Shown: in pieces, positions 1 to 10,380 of the stretch | Layout of the letters: every line of letters starts with the position of its first letter | How positions within the stretch are numbered: the stretch's first letter is position 1 | Position numbers and translations under genes: made by a program | Assembly: GCF_964656455.1 (NCBI RefSeq) | Contig: NC_135719.1 | Location: 7,791,163-7,855,162, forward strand | DNA length: 64,000 nucleotides | From: Halichoerus grypus | Taxonomy: Eukaryota > Chordata > Mammalia > Carnivora > Phocidae | Direction of reading: 5' to 3' | The notes under the pieces: generated by a model | Told to the model about the DNA's origin: nothing | The model's database searches: none | What the model saw: the letters and a program-made list of their open reading frames with translations, nothing else

Positions 1-124
1 TATGTATTATACCCCAACACTGCCACTCCTGAGTTTATACCCAGTGCTTGCGTCTACTAAATTGTACATTATGTCTACCAAAAAGCATATATGAGAAGTC
101 TCCTTGAAACTTTACTCATGACAT

Positions 125-321
125 GGGGCGCCCGGGTGGCTCAGTTGGTTAGGCATCTGACTTCGGCTCAGGTCATGATCTCAGGGTCCTGGGATGGAGC
201 CCCACGTCCGGCTCCTGGCTCAGTGGGGCGTCTGCTTGTCCCTCTGTCCCTCCCCTTGCTCATGCTCTCTCTCTCTCTCTCTCAAATAAATAAATAAAAT
301 CTTAAAAAAGAAGGAAAGAAG
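125..321 (+). mobile_element. Can-SINE (tRNA-derived carnivore SINE)
   Basis: A complete SINE. The tRNA-like head starts ggggcgcccgggtggctcag, with an RNA polymerase III A-box-like segment, followed by a body, a CT-rich stretch and an AAATAAATAAAATCTT tail. The flanks ctttactcatgaca (110-123) and ctttattcatgaca (322-335) form a target-site duplication with one mismatch. Such elements are non-coding and are copied by L1 ORF2 protein. The head type differs from the young dog and the cat subfamilies, which supports an arctoid caniform source. Confidence 0.93.
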
Positions 322-690
322 CTTTATTCATGACAACCTCCAATGAAAACACACTTACATGTTCATCACCATTTGAATGGATAAATACATTGGGGCATAG
401 TCATACAATGGAATACTATATAACAATGAAAAAGAACACATCTCTGCTACACACAAATACAAGGAGGAATTTCACAAACCTAATGCTGAATGAAAACTTT
501 GGACATGAAAGCATACCTATTGAATGATTTCATTCCATGGATATGAATTCCAAGAAATAGGCATAACTGACCTATTCAGGAAGAAGTCAGAATAGTGATT
601 ATCTTTGATTATCTAGCTGGGAGGGGCACAAGGAGGATTTCTGGGAAGCTAAGAATCTTCTGTATCTTGATCTGAGTGTAGTCACATTAC

Positions 691-722
<32 letters not shown>

Positions 723-732
723 TATATATATT
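691..732. repeat. (TA)n / (CA)n microsatellite
   Basis: About 24 bases of alternating TA pass into a short CA run and back to TA. It sits inside the 3' UTR of the old L1 copy. Length polymorphism is likely. Confidence 0.9.
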
Positions 733-830
733 TTACAAAATATAAAAAATTCATTGGGCTCTACACTTAAGATTCGTGTACTTTACTGTATATAAATTAT
801 GCCTTAATTAATACATAAAAAAGGAAAATA

Positions 831-1195
831 CAGATCCACTGCCACAAAAGCTGGTACTAAGTGCTGCGATTATGCAGGAAAATGAGGTACTAAATGCTTG
901 GTGGAGTTAGGAATGCTTCATACTGGAGTCAAATTTTGAGCTCAAGGACTTATGTTTTCCCAGGGCAGACCAGAGTGGAAAGAATGTCCTTGGGAGAGGA
1001 AATAGCATATGAGAAGTCTGAAAAACAAAGCTTATGCGGGGAGCTTGCAGGACAACAGTAGTGTTCCTAATCAAATACAAAATATTTCTATCCCTCTAAT
1101 CTTCCTTCTTTCCTCCTGCCCTCCGATTCAACTTTCTGTTTGTTTGTATTTTGTTTTCATTTCATTCAGTTGCTGTACTTTGTAACTCCAGAATT
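831..1195. other. Unassigned stretch
   Basis: No ORF, RNA gene or recognisable repeat. Base composition is ordinary, and a T-rich segment appears at 1140-1200 before the next L1 fossil. Confidence 0.5.
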
Positions 1196-1199
1196 CCTA

Positions 1200-3050
1200 T
1201 TTGATTCCTTTTTATGTTTTTATAGAAGTAGAATTCACATACCATGTCTCTTCCTTTCATGATGTAGAATTCAGTCAGTTTCAGTAATACTCACAAGGGG
1301 GTGCAGAAACCACCACTCTCTAATTCCAGAATTCTCTCACACTTCAAAAACAAGCCCTGTACCTACTAGCAGTCACTATCGATTCTCCCCTCCCTCAGTT
1401 GTTGGCAACTAGTAACCTACTTTCTCCCTCTGAATTTGCCTCTAGTAGATGTTTCATATAAATTGAATGATACAATATGTGACCTGTTATGTCTGCTTCT
1501 TTTCAAGGTTCATGCATGTTTTAGCATGACTGAATAATATTTCATTTTACAGATGTACCACATTTGGTTTACCCACCATTGGTTGATGGACATTGGGTTG
1601 TGTCCACTTTGGGCCATTGTGAATGATGCTGCTCTGTATATTTATGTACAAGTTTCTGTGTAGTCATATGTTTTTAATTATTTGGAGCATGTGTCCAGGA
1701 GTGGAATTGCTGTGTCATATGGTAATCCTATGTTTAATTTATTGAGGAACTGCCAAGCTTCTTTCTACAGTGGCTGTACAATTTACATTCCCATCAGCAA
1801 TGCGTGAGGGTTCCAACTTCTCAAGATACTTGCCAAGGCTTATTATTGTCTGTCTTTTTTATTATATGCATCCTGGTGGATATGAAGTAAGATCACACTG
1901 TGGTTTTGATTTGCATTCCCCTAGTGACTAATGATGTTGACCATCTTTTGATGTGCTTATTGACCATTTTTATATCTTCTTTGGAGAAATGTTTATTCAG
2001 ATCCTTTTCCAATAAAAAAAGGGGCTATTTGCCTCTTTATTGCCAAATTTTAAGATTTCTTTATATACTCCAGATACTAGACCTTTATTAGATATGTATG
2101 TTGTAAATCTTTCTATCATTCTGTAGGTTGTCTTTTTTACTTTCCTTGTTGTGTCCTTTTATGCAAAGTACTTTTTAATTTTGGTTAAGTTCAATTTCTC
2201 TATTTTTTTTCTCTTTTGTTCTGTGGGCTTTTGATGTCATAGCTAAGAAAACATTGCCTAACCCAAGGTTTCAATTATTTACTCCTATGTTTTCTTGTAA
2301 GAGTTTTACAGTTATAGCTCTTACTTTTAGATCTTTGATTGATTTTGGGTTAATTTTTGTATATGGTTTGAGGTAGGGATCCAAGTTTATACTTTTGCAT
2401 GTGGATATCCATTTGTCTCAATACAATTTGTTGATTCCCCATTGAATTGTTTTGGAAAACTTGTAAAAAAAATCAATGACCATAGATGTATGGGTTTATT
2501 TATGGAGTAATATCAATTAATTCAATATATTATATTAATATAATATCAATTATATTCCATTGATCTAATGTTTATCTTTATGTCACTATCACACTGTTTT
2601 TATTCCTGTAATAAGTTTTGAAGTGTGTGTCCTGTAGCTTTGTTCTTTTTCCTAGATTGTCTTGGCTATTCTGGGTCTTTTGTAATTCTGTACAAATTTT
2701 GGAATCAGCTTATCAATTTCCACAAAAAATAAAGTTATTTAGGATCTTGATATGGCTTGTGTTAAATTTGTAGGTCAATTTGTTAAATAGTGCCATCTAA
2801 CAATATTAAATCTCCTGATTCATGAGCATAGGATGCCTCTCCATTTATTTACATTTTCTTTAATTTCTTTCCATATATTTTTCTAGCTATCAGTGTACAA
2901 GTCTTACTTATTTTGTTTAATTTATTCCTGAGTTATTCTTTTTGGTGATGTTGCAGTTGGAAATACTTTCTTAATTTCACTTCCAGATTTTTCATTACTA
3001 GTGTATAGAAATACAACTGATTTTTGTCCTCAACATTTTGTTCACCAACT
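1200..3050 (-). mobile_element. Old L1 3' UTR and ORF2 3' half
   Basis: On the - strand this matches the typical L1 3' UTR (1205-1500, with the 'agaattcacatacca' motif) followed by the C-terminal half of ORF2. The matching parts are the '...ccattgtgaatgatgctgc...' and '...ggaattgctgtgtcatatgg...' blocks at 1615-1725, and the region upstream to about 3010. It is heavily mutated, with many stops. At about 3040-3100 the match jumps from mid-ORF2 to ORF1-like sequence. This means either an internal deletion of more than 2 kb or a junction between an L1 and a HAL1-type element. A 20-bp perfect AT palindrome lies at 2527-2546. Confidence 0.72.
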
Positions 3051-4132
3051 ATTATTGCTTTTTACAGTTGTCTTTTGAATTAGAAAGAAGAAAAAAAGAA
3101 TTACAAATACTGTGTAGTGTCTTTTCATTTCAGTTTGAAGGACTCTTTAGTATTCCTCATAAGTCGGATCTGTTGGCAGCAAATTCTCAGTCTTTGTTTA
3201 TCCAGTAATGTCTTAATTTATCCTTCATTTTTTGTAGAATAGTGTTGCTAGATATAGAATTCCTGGTTGACTTTTTCTTTTTGTAATTTCAGTACTTTGA
3301 ATATGTTGTCTCACTGTTTTCTGGCCTCCATGGTTTCTGATAAGAGGATGAGTCATATCTTTCTTGTGGCTTTCAAAATATGCTCATTGTTTTTTTTTTT
3401 TTTTTTTTTGACATTTTGATTATCATGTGTCTATGGGTGGATCTCTGAGTTTATTCTACATGGAGTTACTTGAGCTTCTTGGATATGTAGATTAAAATTT
3501 TTCATCAAATTTCTGAAGTTTCAATGCATTATTTCTTCAAATATTCTTTCTGCTCATTTCTTTCTCTCCTCTCCTCCTGGGACACCCATGATTTGTATTT
3601 TGATGTCCCAGTTGTCTCTGAAACAGTTAATTTTCTTGATTTTTTTTTCCTTTCCGTTTTTCAGATTGGATAATCTCAATTAACCTATTTTCAGGTTCTA
3701 TGTTCTTTCTTCTGCCAGCTAAAATCTGTTGTTGAAACCTCTAGTGTGTATTTTTATTTCAGTTATTATACTTTTAACTCCAGAATTTCTATTTCCTTCT
3801 TGTAATTGCTATCTCTTTATTGATATAGATGAGATATTGTTCTTATACTATCTTTTAGGTCCTTATATATAACATCCTTTAACTCTTTAAAAATATTTAC
3901 AATAGCTGATTTGCAGTTTTTCATCTAGCAAGTTCGATGGGTTTCTCAGTTCCTTGGAAACTTTGAGTTTCTATTGATTTCTTTACCCCCTCCCCCATAC
4001 AAGTGTCTATACTGCATGTTTTTTCCCTCTCTCATATTTTTTTCATTGAAAACTGGACATTTTACATAACATAATGTAGTAACTGAAATCAGAGTGTTCC
4101 CTACCAAGGGTCTATTGTTGCTGCTGCTTTTT

Positions 4133-4341
4133 TCTTTTTTTAAGATTGTATGTATGTACGTATGTATTTGGAGAGTGCGTGAACGGGGAGGGGCAGAGAG
4201 AGAGGGAGAGAGAGAATCTCGATTAGAGTCTGCACTAAGTGCAGAGCTTGACGTGGGCCTTGATCTCAAGGCCCTGACATCGGGACCTGAGCTGAAATCA
4301 AGAGTCGGGTGCTTAACTGACTGAGCCACCCAGACGTCCCA
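4133..4341 (-). mobile_element. Can-SINE
   Basis: Tail (poly-T on the + strand) at 4133, then the purine-rich body and the head ending gagccacccagacgtccc. Direct repeats ctgctgctttt(t) at 4121-4132 and 4342-4353 flank it. The tail contains GTAT/GTAC tandem units. Several CpG decays suggest moderate age. Confidence 0.9.
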
Positions 4342-4658
4342 CTGCTGCTTTTTGTAGTTGCTATTGCTTCTTTGTTTAGTGACTTTGTTGAACTAATTCC
4401 ATAAAATCTGTATTCTTTGTCATGTGTGAACACTTAAATCTGTGCTTGGTTATCTTAGTGGTCAACTAATGATTGGACAGAGATTTCCTTAAATGCTGGT
4501 AACCAAAAGCCTCTCAATTTTGGCCATCGGGGCTCCGTATGTATGTGGGAACATGCCTTCAACACTCGTCCAGGTAGCTGAAAACTGTGTGCACTTCCTA
4601 CTTGGGCAAAGTCTCAAGTTCAGCCAGAGGTGAGAGCTTAGGTCATTCTTGGACATTT

Positions 4659-4852
4659 CTTTTTCTTTTTCTTTTTTTTTTTAAGATTTTATTTATTTAT
4701 TTGACAGAGAGACAGAAAGAGAGCACAAGTAGGCAGAATGGCAGGCAGAAGGATCAGGCTTTCGCTGAGCAGGAGCCCGATGCGGGGCTCAATCCCAGGG
4801 CCCCAGGATCATGACCTGAGCTGAAGGCAGATGCCTAACCGACTGAGCCACT
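4659..4852 (-). mobile_element. Can-SINE, head slightly truncated
   Basis: The poly-T tail, TTATTTATTTG motif and body are typical. The final bases of the head (normally the complement of GGGGCGCCTGG) are replaced by host sequence after gactgagccac. No clear target-site duplication was seen. Confidence 0.85.
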
Positions 4853-5361
4853 TCCCTTGGCATGCACATGGCCTTCTGGATTCCAAGGACTATACTAGAC
4901 CTTTTCAAAGCCCTGTGGACATTTTATTTCTGGGTTGTTCCTTTTAAGTTTTTTTGGTTCATCTATTGTTTGCCCCAATTGTTTTCCATTGCCTCAGGCA
5001 GCTTCAAAGTTAATCACTTGCTTATAATTATTTTTTTACAATCTCCCCTGGGGAAAAGAGTTTTCACAATTTTAGATCTCTGAATCACATCAAATATAGA
5101 CATCTTTGTAATTGAGGTTTTTAAGGGAAATGACTATTCAGATCATATAATAACTGGACTCTGAGAATGAGGCTTTGAAAAAACTAGAGACCCTTTTGCT
5201 CCCCTCATTTTCTTCCCTCAGTGGCTGCCAGCCTATAGGTTTTCACTTATCTCTGGTCAGTTATTCTTCAAAGTTAACACAGAGCTGGAAAGTAGGCAAT
5301 GGGACTAGACCAGGACAGAGAAAAAGGCTGTCATCTCAATGTCCTTAGTGAGATTATGCCT

Positions 5362-5492
5362 CTTTTTTTTTTTTCTTTTAAGGAGGCTCCATGTGGAACC
5401 CAATGTGGGGCTTGAACTCAAGACCCTGAGATCAAGACCTGAGCTGAGATCAAGAGTTGGATGCTTAACCAACTAAGCCACCCAGGCATCCC
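5362..5492 (-). mobile_element. Can-SINE, short body
   Basis: Only about 130 bp: the tail joins the body without the usual purine-rich CT/GA section. The flanking duplication gtgagattatgcct is perfect (5348-5361 and 5493-5506), so the shortness arose at or before insertion rather than by later loss of an edge. Confidence 0.9.
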
Positions 5493-5506
5493 GTGAGATT
5501 ATGCCT

Positions 5507-5800
5507 TTTTAAAAAGTTTTTATTTTGGATAAATGTTCCCCAGATTGCTCCAAGCCTTTGATTAATTTCCAGAGTTCTAAAAAAATGGATTTTTTTTTCA
5601 GTTTTTGCTGGTTTTCTCATTGTTTTTATGGAGGTGAGAATTTGCAGAGGGCTGTATTCTACAAGTTTTGCTGATGTTCTCAACTTTCTTGAATATATTT
5701 GTGGCACGAATGTTGAAACATGCCAATGGGAGCTTATGGTCTAGTTGGAGAGAGAAAGAATATATTTGAGTATTACAGATCAATGGAGAATATTTTAGTG
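5507..5800. other. Unassigned stretch
   Basis: Nothing recognised. Two overlapping - strand frames (80 and 102 codons) cross it but start in or near repeat DNA and have no recognisable domain. Confidence 0.5.
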
Positions 5801-5804
5801 TCTT

Positions 5805-5960
5805 CCTACTAAATTGTTGTCCAAGGACCAGTATCACTGATATCATTAGAAGCTTGTAAGGAGTGCCAAATCTCAGGTCCCTCTCCAGATTGTTGAATTT
5901 TAACATTGTAACAAGATCTTCAGGTGATTCATATTCACATTAAAGTTTGATAAACACTAA
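5805..5960 (-). mobile_element. MER5-type hAT MITE fossil
   Basis: In reverse orientation it reads like the short non-autonomous hAT-Charlie elements of the MER5 group: 'caggtgattcatattcac' near 5918-5937, with a diverged matching arm on the other side ('ccaaggaccagtatcactg' near 5820). It is non-coding and old. Confidence 0.6.
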
Positions 5961-6830
5961 TGTCATGGACTTCTTGTTAGGTCACATAATGTCAGCTGCT
6001 ACCCAGAACCCTCTACTCTAATCTTCGCAGCTTAGCCCGGCCCTTTTATTTTTTACTCACAGTGTGTTCAATATGGGTGGCTAGAGGCTGTCTACATCTG
6101 GTGACACAAGGACCCAGGTTCTCTTTACTTTGTGACACTACCATATAAACACACAGCATCCAAGTTTTTCACCCAAAGAAAGAAATGTAACTCACACGAG
6201 GTCTCTTAAATGCCTCAGCTGAGAAGTGACACAGAGAACTTCTGTGCACAGTCTGTTGGTATGAGCTATTCACACAGCTCCAGTCTGACTGGGAGGAGGC
6301 TGGAGAATGTCAAGATGAGGGCACATGGGATATTTTCAGAGCACTATCTCTGCCACTCTCCTTCGGAGAATTTCACACAACCCAACAGAGATTTTTGAAG
6401 GAAGAAAAAGTCCATTTTTAGAGGAATCGTGAAATAGGTTATAAAGAAAGTCTATTTTTGGTGTGGAGCTTCGAAGATAGATTGAACATAACAGTTAAAC
6501 CAGCAGAGAAGGATGGATCTCAGACAAAGAAAGGAAAGCATTAGTTTATTACATGCAGTATTGTTGGAGAAGGACTGAGCATCAAAATTTATTCAGAAGG
6601 AAAGGTATGGTGAGGATATTTCATGAAATCATCTGCCCTCATTATAAACTTGAAGAAAAACTTTAGCAGGACAGCTCTTTTGAGAGTTTGATTTGGGTAG
6701 ATCCAGTGGATTAGAATTAGGCATTCTGAAACTGTCTGCCATGATCAATTGACAGATCATTATAAGAGTGAACATACATCCTTATCCATCTGCCCAGGGA
6801 AGGGCAATGGGATACACAGCAGTGAACGTA
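5961..6830. other. Unassigned stretch
   Basis: About 870 bp with no long ORF and no confident repeat. The segment 6170-6320 has the flavour of an old LTR or MER element but I could not place it. Confidence 0.45.
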
Positions 6831-6834
6831 GGGT

Positions 6835-6945
6835 GGGCATTCAGAGACTATACTTCTAATCCCATCTCTGTTATAGGCATTCACTGTGTGATTTGGGGCC
6901 CGACTCTTAATACTGCTGAGACCTTTGGAAGTATCAACCTAGAGA
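6835..6945 (+). mobile_element. MIR-like fossil
   Basis: The core resembles MIR (tRNA-derived ancient SINE): 'cttctaatcccatctctgttat' followed by 'actgtgtgatttgggg', the degraded equivalent of the exon-like MIR core 'tgtgtgaccttggg'. Confidence 0.5.
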
Positions 6946-6954
6946 AGTAGTTCA

Positions 6955-7080
6955 TAGACCAGCAGTTCTTCATCTGGCTGAACATAACAGTCATCCATGA
7001 AGGTTTCAAAAAATACCAGACCAAGTGAAACTCTCTCTGGGGATGGGGTCAAGACACTTGAACAAAAGCTGGATTAAGAA
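6955..7080 (+). mobile_element. MER5-type hAT MITE fossil
   Basis: The start 'cagcagttcttcatctggctgaac' and the GG-rich middle match MER5A-like elements. It stands directly before a second MER5-like copy. Confidence 0.6.
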
Positions 7081-7094
7081 CCCCTGTCCTCTCC

Positions 7095-7255
7095 CAGTGG
7101 TCTTCAAACTTCAGTGTGCATGCAGATCACATGAAGATCTTGTTAACATGAAGATTCTAAGTGGGTCAGGTGTGTGACCTGAGATTCTTTATGTCTAACA
7201 AACTCTCAGGTGTTGCTGCTGCTGCTGATCCAAGATCCACCAAGGCCCGGAGGAT
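7095..7255 (+). mobile_element. MER5A-like hAT MITE fossil
   Basis: Starts 'cagtggtcttcaaacttcag', the typical left terminus, and continues with a degraded 'gatcacatgaagatcttgtta' block. Adjacent to the previous copy in the same orientation. Confidence 0.65.
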
Positions 7256-7635
7256 GTTAAATAATTCATCAATTTCAGTCGAAAGACTGCCTTTCCCAAC
7301 TTAACCAAATGGGCCAGTGATCTTAGCTTTGTCTGAAAGCAGGCTGGGTGGGCTCAGGCAGGGGAGCCTCTAGAGAGAGAAGTGAAATGTTTGTACTCAA
7401 AGGCTAATCCATTGCCTATTCCTGGGCATCAGCAAGATGTGTGAGCGGGCACTGCTCATCTCTCATGTCAACACTCCCCTTACACTGAAGGCAGGCAACG
7501 CTGCCTCTGGGGATGCTAGACAGACTGATAAAGGATCAGAAGGAGCCACAGTCAGGTCATGAATCAGCACAAGCTGTGCTGTGCCAGGGGTGAATGAGGA
7601 AGGGAAGAAGGGTGAGAGTAGGAACATCACATGCA
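7256..7635. other. Unassigned stretch
   Basis: No ORF or repeat recognised. The GCT(GCT) triplet at 7215-7230 just outside is short. Confidence 0.45.
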
Positions 7636-7639
7636 TTCA

Positions 7640-7835
7640 GCACCCAGGAACCCAGCCAGTCACTGTCAATGCATTATATCATTTATTCCCCATAAAAATC
7701 CTCAAAGGCTGGCATTATTAACTGCATTTTCTAGATTAGAAAATTGTGACTCAGAGAAGGTAAATCGCTTGTCAGCCTGCAAAGCATATCCGTGACACCG
7801 AAATCTACCTTCTTTTCATTACAACACACTAAAAA
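7640..7835 (-). mobile_element. MIR fossil
   Basis: The reverse-oriented MIR core is visible: 'gcattttctagattagaaaattgtgactcagagaaggtaaatcgcttg' is the decayed 'bottom' of the MIR core. Upstream is the tail side 'tatatcatttattccccataa'. Confidence 0.75.
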
Positions 7836-8235
7836 GCATCTTATATTTTAAATCATGTTGATGGTGGGTAGAGGAACTGGGGTGACACATCTTCCATTGA
7901 CGAGTCTGTTTGTTACGGCCGTGATGGAAATGTTGTCCATCTAAGAGCTTCCCTGTAGTGTTTCCCATCCCTTGTAGTTTATCTAAAGGTAAGGAGACAA
8001 GAAGAAACCACCTATAAATGGAGGCTGTGGAAAAGGAAGTGATGAAATTTCAAGAATTGCTAGCAATTATTTTCCAGACTTTTCCCTTCCTCTGGTGTCT
8101 ATCATTATCAAGACCAGAAAAAGGAAAACCATATAATGCAATACAATTTTGATAAATAAAATATTATGCATCTTTTGTCTTCCTCCTTTTGCCCCCTCCA
8201 TTCCCAACTAGACTCTGCTAACTAGAATTTCCAAG
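7836..8235. other. Unassigned stretch
   Basis: Nothing recognised on either strand. Confidence 0.45.
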
Positions 8236-8239
8236 TAGA

Positions 8240-8845
8240 ATAAGCTTGACTTTGTTACTCAGGGCATTCACACTCTCTGTTCCCTTGGGGAATGCGATGT
8301 CTTTCTTCTCCCATCTTTCTTGGCCTTGATGCCACCTCCTCAGAGAACATTTCTCTGACCAGCTTATCTGAAATGGTTTTCCCCCTGGCCGGCTATCTCA
8401 GAACCCTCAATCCTCCAACCTTATTGTATTTGTATAGGGTTCATGACGACTTGATCTTACATGTTATGTATTTTTTATCTGTTTACTCCCTGTCTCACTC
8501 ATTAGCTAGTCCAATGCTTGTCAAACTTTTCCTGAAAGGGTCAAATAGGCCTTTAAAGTTTTGTAGACTATACAATCTCTGTTACTACTCAGTTCTGCCA
8601 TTGTGTAACCATAGACAATTTGAACATTGAATGGGTTTGGCTATGTTCCACTAAAACTGTATTTACAAAAATAGGTAGTGGGCTAGACGTGGTCTGCAGG
8701 CCATAGTTTGCTGACACCTGATCTAGAAAATAAGTCTCATGAGACCATTGTCCTTCTTGTATCCCACAATATACCCAGTGCTTAGCATCTAGTAGAATTT
8801 AATAAATTTATTTTTGAATAAATGTGTGAATGAATGAGTGAATCC
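8240..8845 (+). mobile_element. L2 3' end, split by a hAT element
   Basis: Reads as the 3' part of an L2 (CR1-clade LINE): 'cacctcctcagagaacatttctctgacc' at 8330-8358, then 'gtttactccctgtctcactcattag'. After the insertion it ends with the classic tail 'cccagtgcttagcatctagtagaatttaataaa' and TGAATGAATGAGTGAA at 8828-8843. A DNA transposon occupies 8512-8720. Frames are dead. Confidence 0.75.
8512..8720. mobile_element. hAT-type MITE nested in L2
   Basis: Ends are caatgcttgtcaaac... and ...agtttgctgacacctg, which are imperfect inverted repeats. The inside carries the widespread 'ttccactaaaactgtatttacaaaaat' block. The 8-bp flanks agctagtc and atctagaa share a and ctag, consistent with a decayed 8-bp hAT target duplication. 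The L2 text continues across the insertion, which confirms nesting. Confidence 0.72.
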
Positions 8846-8849
8846 ATTA

Positions 8850-10369
8850 CCTTAGGGAATGGGAAACACACGGGAACTTAGGCAACAAGATAAATGAATC
8901 ACAGGATTTTAAAGCTCATCACATTCCCTCTCCTAAGACAGGGTGATATCTCTGCTGCCATGAACTGTCTCCATTCTTAAAAGAATAATTACACAAAAAA
9001 TTTTTTTAAAGTAGAGTGAGAGCCAGATAACAATACAATTAATACTGGTGTGATTTCTGTGAAGAGGCTTTGCCTCCTGCCCCTTCTGAGCTGAGCATGG
9101 CCAAGGGTTAGGGGTTTGAGTAGAAATCCACAGAGATCTTTGGGGATCTAAGAATAGAGAAAACCTGTTTCTCTGTCTCATCTGTACTGGGAGAGCTGAG
9201 GAAATGCCAAGCATGGTAAAGAGGCAATTAAGATGGAGATTGGATAGTGTGGGAAGGGGTCTAGTCATCCTCACAGAACTTCTACTTATGCCTACATTGC
9301 AAAGGTCAAGGACCTGTGGGTTACCATGCATCTAAAAGCAGCTTGACAGGGGTCCTGGCATTGGAAAGTAGAGGATATTCTCTTAGATGCCAGCTTGGAT
9401 CAACGATTTGTATCCTGGAAGGACTAAGGCCTTCTTAGTAGACGTTAGCATACAGCAGATGCCCTCCCCACCCCCCCACCCCCAGTATCAAGGTAATATG
9501 GAAAACCTACCTCTTGGGCACACAGCATTGTGCTTAGAAGGGCCTTGTGCTTGGTTTAATGTTGTCTTGAAATTCTTAACAATTTTTTGAATAAGAGATT
9601 CCACATCTTCCTTTGGCATCGGGCCCTGCAAACAATGTAGCTGGTCTGGCTCTGCATACACATACGAAACTTAGATCCAAATCCAAGGAGAAAAAGACAT
9701 ATTATTCTATGATTAAACTGAAAACACTCCTAAAGGACTCATTGAACTCAGTTTACCTTAAATTGTCAAAGTTTAAATCTTTGTCAGGAAGCAGAATGGG
9801 AAGATTTTGAAACAGATTCATTAAGATAGAGAAAAATAAGTTGAAATTTTTGCCAAATATGCATTTGTGGGCCAATATTTGGGTCTCTATTAATAGGTAG
9901 AAAGTTAACTAAAGAGAGATAGATAGTTTCTGGCAGATTAACTGAAGCCCCCATTGGATTTTAATTCATTGTGAAAATATTAAGGAACTGAATTTACAGT
10001 CTCTGAGAACCTTGTCCAGAAGTATCCTGTTATTGTGGGAGAAGATAGGGTTTTTTGGAGCACAGGGGAAATGGCCTAATTCTTATTCTTTCCATGGTCC
10101 TTATGAATTAAGCAAAAGCCATATATATTCAAGAACTCAGAGCCTTAGGTCTAAGATCAAAAGTTAGTTTGTGTGGAATAAGCAGACAGCACAGTACAAG
10201 CTGCCTCCCGAGAGAGGAAATGAGAACAGTCTGAAGCCACTAGGAGGATGTAGGGCTAAGGGGACAGGACCAGGGGCAGCTAGCAGATCTTTTGATGTTG
10301 AGGTTAACTCTCATCCATGTCCATTCTGGCTGAGACAGACATCTCTCCCGGTGACTGGAAAATGGGCAT
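8850..10369. other. Unassigned stretch
   Basis: About 1.5 kb with no credible exon. A - strand frame of 132 codons (8933-9331) has no domain or codon bias that I can recognise. A C-rich tract lies at 9463-9483. No repeat was confidently placed. Confidence 0.45.
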
Positions 10370-10380
10370 AGAAATAAAGC

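Larger units (their letters stand above)
1..830 (+). mobile_element. Old L1 3' end (L1M-type), split by a SINE
   Basis: The stretch reads like the last part of ORF2 and the 3' UTR of an ancient L1 in sense orientation. It has the fossil of the '...gaatggataaat...catacaatggaatactat...' block near 375-420, a degraded 3' UTR, and a terminal 'gtactttactgtatataaattatgcct' style end near 777-805. It is interrupted at 125-321 by a younger Can-SINE, and the host L1 text resumes directly after it. No reading frame of useful length survives. The subfamily is a guess; L1 identity is fairly safe. Confidence 0.7.
3100..5090 (-). mobile_element. L1/HAL1-type ORF1 and 5' UTR fossil
   Basis: The reverse strand resembles the ORF1 3' portion of ancient L1 or HAL1 elements (3130-3950: 'gatatagaattcctggttgac', 'ctgttttctggcctccatgg', 'tgacattttgattatcatgtg'). 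It then resembles their 5' UTR (4360-5090: 'gggcaaagtctcaag', 'gagagcttaggtcattc'). HAL1 elements are L1 relatives that carry ORF1 only, which would explain why no ORF2 follows. Two Can-SINEs (4133-4341, 4659-4852) have landed in it. A 20-base poly-T lies at 3390-3409. No ORF survives. Confidence 0.6.
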
